Assembly (NCBI GenBank): GCA_963783355.1
Contig: CAWANF010000001.1
Location: 62,001 to 126,000 of the forward strand
Length of the DNA: 64,000 nt
Origin: CAWANF01 sp963783355
GTDB taxonomy: Bacteria; Bacteroidota; Rhodothermia; Balneolales; DATFMH01
Direction of reading: 5' to 3'
Below the pieces are notes generated by a model. That model searched no databases, was not told the origin of the DNA, and worked only from the letters and a program-made list of their open reading frames with translations. Both the position numbers and the translations under genes were made by a program. Below are positions 28,206 to 37,976 of this stretch, in pieces. The number at the start of each line of letters is the position of its first letter. The stretch's first letter is position 1.

Positions 28206-29108
28206 ATGTTTACGACAAATAACATAAAACGATATTACGATCCGACGTTTACTGTTACTCCTGAGTACAAAGCGAGTTTACCGGACGTGCAAAATGGTTC
28301 TTCCAGTTTGATTGAAGGTGCAAATGTACCGATACAACAGGTTGGTATTTCTGATTTCCGGTTGCCTTTACAGTATAAACAGCGTTCCGGCAAGGTCGTT
28401 ACTTTGGAGACATCCGTTGATGCATATGTGAGTCTGGATGCTGATAAAAAAGGCATTAACATGAGTCGTTTGTTGCGGACTTTTTACCGTTTCAGGGAAG
28501 AAGAGTTTCAAATTGATGTATTGGATTATATTCTCAAAGCGTATAAAACGGAATTAGGAAGTAAAGAAAGTTTTGTACGATTGAATTTTAACTACCCGCT
28601 TGTCGTCGAAAGCTTGCGCTCGGGACTTGAGGGGTATCAGTATTATAGCGTAGCCCTTGAAGGACAGATGAACCAAAAGGACCAGGTGCGTAAATTTATT
28701 CACCTGACCTTTGAGTATAGCAGTGCCTGTCCATGTTCGTTCGAATTAGCTGAGCATGCCCGGGAAACAAGGGATATTGCCGCTATTCCACATAGTCAGC
28801 GAAGTGAAGCAACAGTTACAGTGGAATTAGCCGATGTTTTGTCCATTGAAGAGCTTATTGATAATGTTCGCCTGGCATTAATGACAGAGACTCAGGTGAT
28901 GGTAAAAAGGGAAGATGAACAGGCGTTTGCTGAAATGAACGGCGCTTATCAAAAATTTGTAGAAGATGCTGCCCGTCTGGTTTATGAGAAGCTAAATAAA
29001 AAGGAATCTATTCGGGATTTTGTAGTTCGTTGCGTCCATATGGAAAGCCTGCATAGCCACGATGCCATTAGCAGAATTTGCAAAGGTATACCCGGAGGTC
29101 TGCGTTAG
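28206..29108 (+). CDS. folE2: GTP cyclohydrolase I, FolE2 type (IB)
   Basis: Opens GTP to 7,8-dihydroneopterin triphosphate, the first step of folate, pterin and queuosine synthesis. The 300-residue protein has FolE2 features: VSLDADKKGINMSR near residue 85 and the metal-ligand region SSACPCSFELAEH (about residues 177-189), with later PHSQRSEATV. FolE2 enzymes accept metals other than zinc. It stands alone and is convergent with the oxoglutarate dehydrogenase gene. It could supply pterin for the PCD encoded at 13.3 kb, but the two are not linked. Confidence 0.93.
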   Translation: MFTTNNIKRYYDPTFTVTPEYKASLPDVQNGSSSLIEGANVPIQQVGISDFRLPLQYKQRSGKVVTLETSVDAYVSLDADKKGINMSRLLRTFYRFREEEFQIDVLDYILKAYKTELGSKESFVRLNFNYPLVVESLRSGLEGYQYYSVALEGQMNQKDQVRKFIHLTFEYSSACPCSFELAEHARETRDIAAIPHSQRSEATVTVELADVLSIEELIDNVRLALMTETQVMVKREDEQAFAEMNGAYQKFVEDAARLVYEKLNKKESIRDFVVRCVHMESLHSHDAISRICKGIPGGLR

Positions 29109-29123
29109 GTATGCTGCGTTTCG

Positions 29124-29158
29124 TCTGATGTTCCAGGTTGAAAACTTGAAACATCAGA
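29124..29158. terminator. Hairpin between convergent folE2 and the oxoglutarate dehydrogenase gene
   Basis: TCTGATGTT (29124-29132) pairs with AACATCAGA (29150-29158); after one mismatch the stem continues inward to a GAA loop. It lies between two convergent stops and could end transcription in both directions, but no T run follows on either strand. Confidence 0.45.
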
Positions 29159-29248
29159 TATTAAACGTTTAACTCAGCTTCATATTTGTACGTTTATCCG
29201 TGATAATTCGTTTTGACCGCTTTGTCCGTGTTCCATATGATATAAGAA

Positions 29249-32200
29249 TCACGATTCGATAGCGTATTCAACCAGTTCTTCCTGCTCTGCATTATGTAGT
29301 TTTGCAGAACCTGTTGCAGGCGAAGCTGATGGAGCTCTTCCGACATACCTGATATCCTGATTTTTCTGCAATTCATTTCTGAAACGGGACTTCAGGAAAT
29401 TCCAGGCACCCATATTTTTGGGTTCTTCCTGGCACCAAACGATATCTTTTACATGTCCGTATTCCTTGAACATAATTTGAATATCTCTGTCAGGGAATGG
29501 ATAAAACTGTTCTAAACGGGCAATAGCGACATTCTTTTTATTCTTTTCATCCCGGTAATTAAGTAAATCGTAGTAAACTTTACCTGAGCATAATACCAGT
29601 TTATCAACTTGTTTTTTATCACTGACGTCTTTGTCTGGAATCAATTCTCTAAAACTCCCATTGGATAGTTCTTCGGCACTGGAAACAGCCATGGGATGAC
29701 GCAATAGGCTTTTGGGTGTCATTATCATTAAAGGCTTTTTCTTATCCTGTAAAGCCTGCCTGCGCAAGATGTGGAAGTATTGTTCCGGGGTGGAACAGTT
29801 AGCAACCTGCATATTGTCCTCGGCACAAAGTTGCAAATAGCGTTCCAGCCTGCCCGACGAATGTTCCGGTCCCTGCCCTTCATAGCCGTGTGGTAATAGC
29901 ATGACGAGACTGGTTTTTTGCCCCCATTTTGCTTCACAGGACGAGATAAACTGATCCATAATAACCTGGGCACCGTTCGCAAAATCTCCGAACTGTGCTT
30001 CCCAAATCACTAATGAATCGAGATTGGCTGAACTGTACCCGAATTCAAATCCGACTACAGCAAACTCACTCAACAAGCTGTTAAAGACTGAAAAATGTGC
30101 CTGTGATTCGGAAAGATGATTTAACGGTACAAATTTCTGGTTTGTATCGGTTCCGTGTAAAACAGAATGACGTTGGGAAAACGTACCGCGCTCTACATCC
30201 TGTCCGGATAGACGAATTGGGATGCCGGCATTCAACAGAGATCCGAAAGCAAGTGCTTCGGCAAAGCCCCATTCTATTTTTTTCTCATTTTTCTCAACGA
30301 TTTCATGTCGTTTAGCAAGGATTCGCAACAATTTATGATTGGCATCAAAATCCTGGGGAACAGTTAAGATTTGTTTAGCGATAAAGCGAAGATCGTCAAT
30401 AGGATAGGTCGTATCGGGCGGCAGACTGCGTTCTTCCTGTCTCGTTTGAACCCGGTCGATATGTTCTTCCGTAACCTGGATATCCGGGGAACTTTTGGCT
30501 TCGGTGAATGCCTGTTCCAGCATTTCGTCGAATTCGTTGAAAATCTGCTGGGCCTCTTCTTCGGTCAATTCGTTTTTACGAATAAGTTCTTTGAGATAAA
30601 TATCACGAACACTTGGATGATCTTTAATCTCTTTATACAAACCTGGCTGCGTGAATGCCGGTTCATCACCCTCGTTATGTCCGTATTTACGATAACATAT
30701 CAAATCGATGATCACATCTTTTCCAAACTTCTGGCGATATTCGAGAGCCAGGCTGATAGAGTGTATGGCTATTTCGGGATCGTCTCCATTAACGTGAAAT
30801 ATTGGAGCCAGAATCATCTTGGCCAAATCAGAAGCGTACTGTGTCGAGCGCCCGTCTTTGGGCAAGGTTGTAAAACCAATTTGGTTATTGATGATAACGT
30901 GAATGGTTCCACCCGTTTTAAATCCCTTCAATTGCGACATATTGAGCGTTTCAGCTACGACACCCTGACCGGAAAACGCCGCATCGCCGTGTATCAGGAT
31001 AGGTAAAATCTTTTTAGCAGATCCTTTTTCATCCATCTTGTTCTGTTTGGAACGGGAAGCGCCTTCGACCACGGGATTTACAGCTTCAAGGTGGCTTGGG
31101 TTGGACATTAATTCAACCTTAATATTTTTTCCCGTTTTTGTCGTATGCTCACCTTTGGTTCCCAGATGGTATTTGACATCACCGGATCCCTGGAATGTAG
31201 AAGGATCGATATTTCCTTCGAATTCGGCGAAAACCTTTTGATATGATTTACCGATGGTATTTACGAGTACATTCAGCCGGCCGCGATGGGCCATTCCCAT
31301 AATGACTTCTTCCAGGCCCAAATCTCCGCCTTTTTCCAATAAGAAATCCAGCATCGGGATCAGCGTTTCTGCTCCTTCGAGGGAAAACCGTTTATGCCCG
31401 ATATATTTTCGGTGCAGGAATTGTTCGAATGCTCCGGCCTGGTTAAGCTTGTGCAGAATTTGCTTCTTTTCTTTCAGCGATAAATTCGGATTATTGGTAG
31501 TCGACTCCATCGTTTCCCGCAGCCAGTCACGTTCTTCCAAGTTCAACAGGTGCATATATTCGGCACCAATATGACCGCAATACGTTTCTCTCAACAGATT
31601 CAGGATATTGCGCAAAGGTGCTTTTTCATATCCTCCAAGGCCGCCGCAATAAAATTCCCGGTCGAGATCCCAAATAGTCAGGCCATAATAATTAAATTCT
31701 AGCTCGGGACTGTGTCCGGGGCCGTGTTTTAAGGGATTCAAATCCGCCAGCATATGTCCGCGTGTACGATACATATTAATGAGCTGCATGACGGCAATGA
31801 ATTTTTTATTGACCTCAATGGTTGATCCGCCATCCAGCTGGCCCGTATAATTATCGGTACCATAAGAAATTGGGGCGTAAGGAATTTCGAGATCTGCAAA
31901 AACATTATCATAAAAATCTTCTTCACCGTTGAGCAGGCGATGAATATATGCCAGAAAGGCACCGGATTCCGCACCCTGGATGATACGGTGATCATAGGTA
32001 CAGGTAACGGTCATGACCTTACTGATCCCAAGATGGCTCAAAATATCCTGTGACATTGCCTGGAATTCAGCCGGATAATTCATCGCTCCGGTTGCAATGA
32101 TAGCTCCCTGATTTTTCATCAGACGGGGCATGGATGAAACCGTTCCGATGGTACCCGGATTAGTGATACTGATGGTGGTTCCCTGGTAATCGTCGACTTC

Positions 32201-32881
32201 AAGTTTTCCGGATCTTGCGCGTTCAATCAGATCGGCATAAGCATACAGGAATTCTTTGAAGTTCATTTTGTTGACGCCCTTAATGTTGGGCACAACTAAT
32301 GATCGTCCGCCTTTTTTATCCGGTAAATCGATGGCAATTCCAAGATTCACGTCATGTGGGTTAACCCGGTAAGAGACATTATCATTTACATCGAAATAGG
32401 CATTGATAGCAGGATATTCCTGAAGTGCACGTATAATCGCCCAACCGATAAGATGTGTGAAAGTAACCTTTGGATCGCCTCTTTTCATCAGATAATTATT
32501 GATAATAAGCCGATCTTCCATCATCATTTTTACAGGCATTACGCGCAGGGAAGTAGCCGTAGGAACCCCAAGGCTGGCCTCCATATTTTCAACAATCTTA
32601 TTTGCAACACCTTTAATTTTCTCAAAATCGGCGCCTGGTTCTGCTTTCTTGGGAGCGGCAGGAACTTTCTTTGCTGGGGGGGGGACAATGGTGGTTCCGT
32701 TTGTCTTAGTAGCTTTCTCTATGGGGACAGTTTCAGGAATCTTTTCAACGCTGATTCCTTCAAGTTCATCAAAATAATTTTTCCAGTGGTTAGGAACAGA
32801 TGATGGGTCTTCTTTATATTGGTCGTAAAGCTCTTCTACTAATGCTGTATTCGGACCAAAAACTTCTTCTAAGGATTTCAA
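29249..32881 (-). CDS. kgd: Multifunctional 2-oxoglutarate dehydrogenase E1 with fused E2 succinyltransferase domain (KGD type)
   Basis: Oxidative decarboxylation of 2-oxoglutarate in the TCA cycle. The 1210 residues have three parts: the OdhA-type N-terminal helix (residues 1-40), a Pro/Ala/Lys linker (about 50-85), an E2 catalytic domain (about 90-320, His298 in TYDHRIIQGAESG), and the thiamine-diphosphate E1 (from about 360; GMAHRGRLNVL, HGDAAFSGQGVVAETLNMS). There is no lipoyl domain, so a lipoylated E2 must come from another complex. From recall, this layout matches mycobacterial KGD and corynebacterial OdhA. Start is TTG, since an in-frame TGA lies 9 nt upstream. ThiL and SucD in the window act in the same pathway. 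Confidence 0.93.
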   Translation of the reverse strand: MKSLEEVFGPNTALVEELYDQYKEDPSSVPNHWKNYFDELEGISVEKIPETVPIEKATKTNGTTIVPPPAKKVPAAPKKAEPGADFEKIKGVANKIVENMEASLGVPTATSLRVMPVKMMMEDRLIINNYLMKRGDPKVTFTHLIGWAIIRALQEYPAINAYFDVNDNVSYRVNPHDVNLGIAIDLPDKKGGRSLVVPNIKGVNKMNFKEFLYAYADLIERARSGKLEVDDYQGTTISITNPGTIGTVSSMPRLMKNQGAIIATGAMNYPAEFQAMSQDILSHLGISKVMTVTCTYDHRIIQGAESGAFLAYIHRLLNGEEDFYDNVFADLEIPYAPISYGTDNYTGQLDGGSTIEVNKKFIAVMQLINMYRTRGHMLADLNPLKHGPGHSPELEFNYYGLTIWDLDREFYCGGLGGYEKAPLRNILNLLRETYCGHIGAEYMHLLNLEERDWLRETMESTTNNPNLSLKEKKQILHKLNQAGAFEQFLHRKYIGHKRFSLEGAETLIPMLDFLLEKGGDLGLEEVIMGMAHRGRLNVLVNTIGKSYQKVFAEFEGNIDPSTFQGSGDVKYHLGTKGEHTTKTGKNIKVELMSNPSHLEAVNPVVEGASRSKQNKMDEKGSAKKILPILIHGDAAFSGQGVVAETLNMSQLKGFKTGGTIHVIINNQIGFTTLPKDGRSTQYASDLAKMILAPIFHVNGDDPEIAIHSISLALEYRQKFGKDVIIDLICYRKYGHNEGDEPAFTQPGLYKEIKDHPSVRDIYLKELIRKNELTEEEAQQIFNEFDEMLEQAFTEAKSSPDIQVTEEHIDRVQTRQEERSLPPDTTYPIDDLRFIAKQILTVPQDFDANHKLLRILAKRHEIVEKNEKKIEWGFAEALAFGSLLNAGIPIRLSGQDVERGTFSQRHSVLHGTDTNQKFVPLNHLSESQAHFSVFNSLLSEFAVVGFEFGYSSANLDSLVIWEAQFGDFANGAQVIMDQFISSCEAKWGQKTSLVMLLPHGYEGQGPEHSSGRLERYLQLCAEDNMQVANCSTPEQYFHILRRQALQDKKKPLMIMTPKSLLRHPMAVSSAEELSNGSFRELIPDKDVSDKKQVDKLVLCSGKVYYDLLNYRDEKNKKNVAIARLEQFYPFPDRDIQIMFKEYGHVKDIVWCQEEPKNMGAWNFLKSRFRNELQKNQDIRYVGRAPSASPATGSAKLHNAEQEELVEYAIES

Positions 32882-33197
32882 AATGATTCAAACTTCTCTT
32901 ATAGGTTAGTGTTCATTGAGTGAAAAAATGTGCGCTTCTTAAATATTATGACTTGTTATTTAAACGAATACGTTCATAAAACAATTCGTTCCGGATTGAA
33001 CCCTAAAATTACTTATTTAATTATGAAAATTCGATACATATATTGATGAAAGTTAATATTACTGTATATGTTATCAGATAAATAATTCTTCATTGGAGTT
33101 TTACATTGATTAACGGTTTGCGGTAACATTTTATGAATGTGAAAAATTGCTATATTCCGCTCAAATAAACGATTTAGGGAAATAAAAATTATTAGTG
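32882..33197. other. Divergent intergenic region between kgd and pepF
   Basis: 316 bp, AT-rich, must carry promoters for both flanking genes. Candidates such as CATAAT (kgd side) and TATATT about 35 bp before pepF are seen, but neither has a convincing -35 hexamer. No RNA gene or repeat recognised. Confidence 0.4.
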
Positions 33198-35000
33198 ATG
33201 ACAGAAAAGAAAAATACCTACGGTGCAGGTGATATTTATTGGGATTTAAGTGATTTATACGATTCTATAAATTCAAAAGAATTAAAAGGTGATAAACAAC
33301 GTGTCGTACAACTGGCAGAAGAATTCGCCACAAAATACCGGACTCGCGTCGAGGTATTGACACCGGCTGAGTTTTCAACTGCACTCGAAGAGCTGGAAAC
33401 GATTTACGATATTATCGGGCGGATGAATTCCTATGCCTATCTCATCTGGTCGACGAACACAGCTGACAGTAATTATGGAAAGCTGGTTGCGGAGTTAACA
33501 GAATTGTCGTCTGAAGTGCAACAAAAACTGGTGTTTTTCGATGTGGAATGGCTGGCAATAGACGAAGAAGAAGCCGCTCATATGATTCAGGACAACGCGC
33601 TGTTACATTATCGTCATTACCTGGAAACGTCCCGTCGGTTTAAGCCATACATTCTTGAGGAAAAGCAAGAACAAATTATGACGGCAAAATCGGTAACCAG
33701 CCGTGAAGCGTGGGTTCGCTTTTTCGATGAGACCATGGGTGCTGCCCGTTTTGATTTGGATGGCGAGACCTTAACCGAGCAGGAAGTCCTGAGTAAATTA
33801 CATGAAAGTGACCGGGATTTACGGAAACGTGCTGCCGAATCGCTGACAACAACCTTTAAAAATATGAGCAGGCCGCTTACTTATATTTTTAATACTATCC
33901 TTGCCGATAAAAGTACAAATGACAAACTGAGGGGATATCCTTCATGGATCTCTTCCCGAAACTTATCGAATGAGATTGATGACGAAACGGTTGAGACGCT
34001 TGTAAATTCAGTTACAGGCCAGTACGATGTCGTTCAGCGATTTTATAAGTTGAAGTGCGATCTGCTTGGTTATGATAAGATGTATGATTACGACCGATAC
34101 GCTCCCATTCTTGAAACCAAAACGCGAATTCAGTGGGATGAGGCCAAATCAACTGTTTTAGAATCATATTCCGGTTTTCACCCGGAAATGGGAAGAATTG
34201 CAGGCGAGTTTTTTGAAAATAAATGGATTGATGCTGCTATCCGGGCGGGTAAACGGAGTGGTGCCTATTCCGCAAGTACTGTACCATCCGCACATCCATA
34301 TGTGTTTTTGAACTATGATGGACAAGTACGCGATGTGCAAACCCTGGCTCATGAACTCGGCCATGGCGTTCATCAATATTTATCACGCAAACAGGGAATA
34401 TTACAGGCTGATACACCGTTAACGACCGCTGAGACGGCCTCTGTTTTTGGTGAAATGCTGGTTTTTCAAAGCTTATATAAAAAACTTGAAGATCCTAAAG
34501 AAAAACTGGCCATGCTGGTAGGCAAGATTGATGATACCATTGCTACCGTTTTCCGGCAAATATCAATGAACCGTTTCGAGGATACCATTCATACAGCAAG
34601 AAGGGAACAGGGAGAATTGACTACAGAGCAGTTTTCTGCGATGTGGCGGGATGTCCAAACGAGTATTTACGGAGATTCGGTAGAACTGACTCCGAATTAT
34701 GATTTATGGTGGTGCTATATTCCACATTTTTTGCATACTCCAGGCTATGTTTATGCTTATGCATTTGGAGAATTGCTCGTTTTAGCTTTATATGAACAAT
34801 ATTCGAATAAACCGGAGGGCTTTGCCGATCGCTACCTGGATTTATTGAGTGCCGGTGGTTCCGACTGGCCGCATAACCTGGTTGCTGAAATGGATTTAGA
34901 TATTAAATCTCCCGATTTTTGGCAAAAAGGACTTAATGCTATCGATCGAATGGTGAAGCAAGCCGAAGAATTAGCGGTTGAGGTAAAAAATATCAAATAG
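33198..35000 (+). CDS. pepF: Oligoendopeptidase F (M3B family)
   Basis: Cytoplasmic zinc metallopeptidase that cleaves short peptides. The 600-residue protein has the M3 active site AHELGHGVHQYLS with zinc ligands His385 and His389 and a downstream ETASVFGEM glutamate ligand region. The N-terminal helical half (VRFFDETMGAARFDLDGE) is typical of PepF. The ATG at 33198 is preferred over the GTG codon directly before it. Next gene starts 5 bp after the stop, so the two are probably co-transcribed. Confidence 0.92.
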   Translation: MTEKKNTYGAGDIYWDLSDLYDSINSKELKGDKQRVVQLAEEFATKYRTRVEVLTPAEFSTALEELETIYDIIGRMNSYAYLIWSTNTADSNYGKLVAELTELSSEVQQKLVFFDVEWLAIDEEEAAHMIQDNALLHYRHYLETSRRFKPYILEEKQEQIMTAKSVTSREAWVRFFDETMGAARFDLDGETLTEQEVLSKLHESDRDLRKRAAESLTTTFKNMSRPLTYIFNTILADKSTNDKLRGYPSWISSRNLSNEIDDETVETLVNSVTGQYDVVQRFYKLKCDLLGYDKMYDYDRYAPILETKTRIQWDEAKSTVLESYSGFHPEMGRIAGEFFENKWIDAAIRAGKRSGAYSASTVPSAHPYVFLNYDGQVRDVQTLAHELGHGVHQYLSRKQGILQADTPLTTAETASVFGEMLVFQSLYKKLEDPKEKLAMLVGKIDDTIATVFRQISMNRFEDTIHTARREQGELTTEQFSAMWRDVQTSIYGDSVELTPNYDLWWCYIPHFLHTPGYVYAYAFGELLVLALYEQYSNKPEGFADRYLDLLSAGGSDWPHNLVAEMDLDIKSPDFWQKGLNAIDRMVKQAEELAVEVKNIK

Positions 35001-35005
35001 ATTAT

Positions 35006-36520
35006 ATGGTCATAAAAAACGTTCCAAAATTCGAAACGCTAAAAGATCCCCTCTCAGAAAAGAGGGAACAGGATGCATTACGAAAATTCAAACACGTTTT
35101 ACAGGATTTGGTGGTGCTGCTCCGGCAATCGACTAAGTCTGATACGGTTTTGTTATACTGGGTGAACAAAGAACGTGAACTTTTTGTGCTTGAATCGAAG
35201 TCCACTATTTGTTCGAATACCATATTTCAGGATCGGATAGCATTTAAAAATTGCTATTTAAAAGATTACAGGGATATAACCGAACCGGTTCAATTGGAAG
35301 TTGGCCGTCATGTTTCCCAGGAAGAACTTATCCATTATTATAAATCGGTACCAATAAAATTTATAACACTGCTCCCATTTATTAATAACGGAGAAACAGT
35401 GGCTCTTACCGTCATGGAATCGAAAGTTGGTACATTGAATGAAGAAGAAGAGGAAGCCGCAATAGGTTATATGAACGCCTTAGGAAATCTGTTACATACC
35501 TTTTTGGAGCTCAGTGACTTATCAGACAATCAAAATCAATGGATTCAATATGAAGAATCGTTGGAGAATATCAATAATCGTCTGAATAATGTACAGGTCA
35601 TCCGGAAAATAATAGAACATATGCAGGAATATCTTCCAAATGGAGGAGTCAGTGTCGTATCCCGGGCAATGGGGAGCTGGAGTACTATTTTCAATTCATC
35701 ACAGGCTGTTAATAGTCCGGACCTGGGACTTGCTCTGGAGGAAAATACGATAGCATATGACGCCCTGCAGTCAGGTAAACCGGTGTTTACGATTCATTTT
35801 AACGGAAATCCAAAACGAATATCTGCTAAGGAAACTTTGAGTAACGGTGCTTCTTTGGCTATTCCTGTACTTCTTAAAGATCGCCGCCATGCCGTGATTG
35901 TGGTATACGATGAAAATCCGTTGGTTTTCAAAGAGTCCAATAAACACAAATTAATAAATTTAGTTCGTTTAGCTGCACTGCGTATTGACGCTGGATTTGA
36001 CTCGCCCGGTACAGAAGGTGAACTTATGGCCAATGAGTACGGAGCCTATAAATCGGACTATTGGGAAGAATCTGTAAAGATTGAGATCGAACGGGCAAAG
36101 AGTAGTAAATCAAAAATGTTTACCTGGTTTGGCCTGGCTACACTGGCTGATTTGTCCGCCATTCGTACCCGCTTTAGGCTGGAAGAGCTCATGCAGCTTC
36201 AACGGAATTTGGTAATACAGTTAAATCCAGCTAACGTTGGAATTTCAGGGATAATCGGCCATTATTCCGACTATATCTATTCGTTTATAATACAGAGTGA
36301 AAATGAAAATGCGGTATCGGAATGGATTAAGGGAATTCAAAAATATTTTGATAAGCCATACCTGTCGGAGAGTGGGCAAGAGGCGAAGTTGCAAATCCAG
36401 ATTGGATATACGAGAATAAATGGAAGTATGAAAGACGTTCAGCAGGCTATTAAAGAAGCTAAAGATGCCGTATCGCAGGTAGTGAAAAATCCGGATACGG
36501 CGACCTACGAATATCATTAA
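35006..36520 (+). CDS. GAF-GAF protein with a degenerate GGDEF domain
   Basis: A 504-residue soluble protein. Two regions look like GAF sensor domains (about residues 25-165 and 185-325). The C-terminal part (about 345-495) has the size and pattern of a GGDEF fold: a long helix entry, a LADLSAIRTRFRLEELMQLQR segment where DIDxFKxxND is expected, and an ending like the GGDEF tail (IGYTRINGSMKDVQQAIKEAKDAV). The catalytic GGDEF loop is missing; HYSDYIYSF occupies its place. It therefore probably does not make c-di-GMP and may bind a nucleotide or a protein. Lies between pepF and deoB with short gaps (5 and 24 bp). Confidence 0.65.
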   Translation: MVIKNVPKFETLKDPLSEKREQDALRKFKHVLQDLVVLLRQSTKSDTVLLYWVNKERELFVLESKSTICSNTIFQDRIAFKNCYLKDYRDITEPVQLEVGRHVSQEELIHYYKSVPIKFITLLPFINNGETVALTVMESKVGTLNEEEEEAAIGYMNALGNLLHTFLELSDLSDNQNQWIQYEESLENINNRLNNVQVIRKIIEHMQEYLPNGGVSVVSRAMGSWSTIFNSSQAVNSPDLGLALEENTIAYDALQSGKPVFTIHFNGNPKRISAKETLSNGASLAIPVLLKDRRHAVIVVYDENPLVFKESNKHKLINLVRLAALRIDAGFDSPGTEGELMANEYGAYKSDYWEESVKIEIERAKSSKSKMFTWFGLATLADLSAIRTRFRLEELMQLQRNLVIQLNPANVGISGIIGHYSDYIYSFIIQSENENAVSEWIKGIQKYFDKPYLSESGQEAKLQIQIGYTRINGSMKDVQQAIKEAKDAVSQVVKNPDTATYEYH

Positions 36521-36544
36521 TTCGATTAAAAAGACGATCATCAA

Positions 36545-37717
36545 ATGGGAAATGTTTATTTAATTATCATCGACGGACTTGGCGTCGGTTCACAGGAAGA
36601 TGCCTATTCATATGGAGATGACGGAAGCAATACGTTGGGGCATGTTTCAGCAAAAACACGTTGCCGGCTTCCCAATTTTCAGAAACTTGGCATAGGAAAT
36701 ATTATTCCCCTGGATTCAATACCACCTTCTGCCGAGCCACTGGCTGCTTTTGGGAAAATGCGTGAGGTATCGGCTGGGAAAGATTCAACGACCGGACATT
36801 GGGAAATGTCGGGTGTAATACTTGAAAAGCCATTTCCAACATATTCGCATGGTTTTCCAAAAAGTGTGATTGAAAAATTTTGCAATGGGATTCACGTCGA
36901 AGGAATTCTTGCTAATCAGCGGTATTCCGGCACGGCCGTTATCGATGCTTTTGGGGAAGAACATATGAAAACGGGAAAACCCATTGTATATACTTCGGCG
37001 GATAGCGTCTTTCAGTTGGCATGTCATACCGATATTGTACCTCTGGAAAAATTATACGACTGGTGTGAATTTGCACGCAATGAGGTCATGATTGGTGAGC
37101 ATGCTGTAGGAAGAGTAATAGCAAGGCCATTTGCCGGTGAACCTGGAAGTTTTTACAGGCTTTCCGATCAGCGCCACGATTTCTCGATGAAAGCTCCTGA
37201 CCCGAATCTTCCTGCTTTTTTAATGGATAACGGTGTTAAAACTTATTCCATAGGAAAAGTCATTGATTTGTTTGCGGAAGAAGGATTTACACAATTTCGT
37301 CGGACAAAGGGAAATGACGAGGGATTGGCTCAGGTACTTAATGCCATGGCTGCCATGCGTGGCACCAATAAGAATTTCATATTTGTGAATCTGATTGATA
37401 CCGATCAGCTGTTTGGCCATAGAAATGATCCTGAGGGATATGCCGGGAGCCTTGAAGCCATCGATCGGGCTATCCCTGCCTTGACATCAAAACTGAATGA
37501 CGACGATATCCTGATTTTTACAGGGGATCACGGTAATGATCCAACTACGGAAAGCACCGATCATGCAAGGGAGTTTGTTCCTCTGCTTGTGTATCCTTCA
37601 ACAGTCTGTGAAACATTAGAATTGGGAATTCGTAAGACATTTAGCGATATCGCTGTTTCGGTAGCCCAATATTTTGAATTGGAGCATTCATTCACAGGTA
37701 CATCATTTTTAAAATGA
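36545..37717 (+). CDS. deoB: Phosphopentomutase
   Basis: Interconverts ribose 1- and 5-phosphate (and deoxyribose forms) in nucleoside salvage. The 390-residue alkaline-phosphatase-superfamily enzyme starts with the metal site IIDGLGVG. It has KDSTTGHWEMSG, whose Thr is the phosphorylated residue in this family, and the late metal-binding FTGDHGNDPT and STDHARE. Full length. It is 24 bp after the GAF/GGDEF-like gene and may share its transcript. Confidence 0.94.
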   Translation: MGNVYLIIIDGLGVGSQEDAYSYGDDGSNTLGHVSAKTRCRLPNFQKLGIGNIIPLDSIPPSAEPLAAFGKMREVSAGKDSTTGHWEMSGVILEKPFPTYSHGFPKSVIEKFCNGIHVEGILANQRYSGTAVIDAFGEEHMKTGKPIVYTSADSVFQLACHTDIVPLEKLYDWCEFARNEVMIGEHAVGRVIARPFAGEPGSFYRLSDQRHDFSMKAPDPNLPAFLMDNGVKTYSIGKVIDLFAEEGFTQFRRTKGNDEGLAQVLNAMAAMRGTNKNFIFVNLIDTDQLFGHRNDPEGYAGSLEAIDRAIPALTSKLNDDDILIFTGDHGNDPTTESTDHAREFVPLLVYPSTVCETLELGIRKTFSDIAVSVAQYFELEHSFTGTSFLK

Positions 37718-37976
37718 GGGAACTAATTGATTAAAATGGAATGATAGGCGTTTTCAAAAGTGTTGAATGTACATTAAGAGAGTATGAAAAGTACAACATT
37801 TTACTTCAGATGACGTTATTAAAAACATAAAAATAGAGAGAGACATGCAGAATGAATGGAAATTTAGTTTAATTTGTCATAAATTCCCTAGCTGCAAAGC
37901 GAAGATTTTCTATTAAAATATATAATCACTTCTGATTAGAGTAACAGATAAATCCTCATAAAAAAGGGCAGTTTAA

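Noticed and set aside
29728..32803. Many plus- and minus-strand ORFs within the KGD gene
   Set aside because: They overlap a clear 1210-residue family protein entirely and show no motifs.
37718..37976. Partly symmetric GTTGAATGTAC / GTACAAC sequences upstream of rpoD
   Set aside because: The two arms match only partly and no operator or hairpin of good quality forms.
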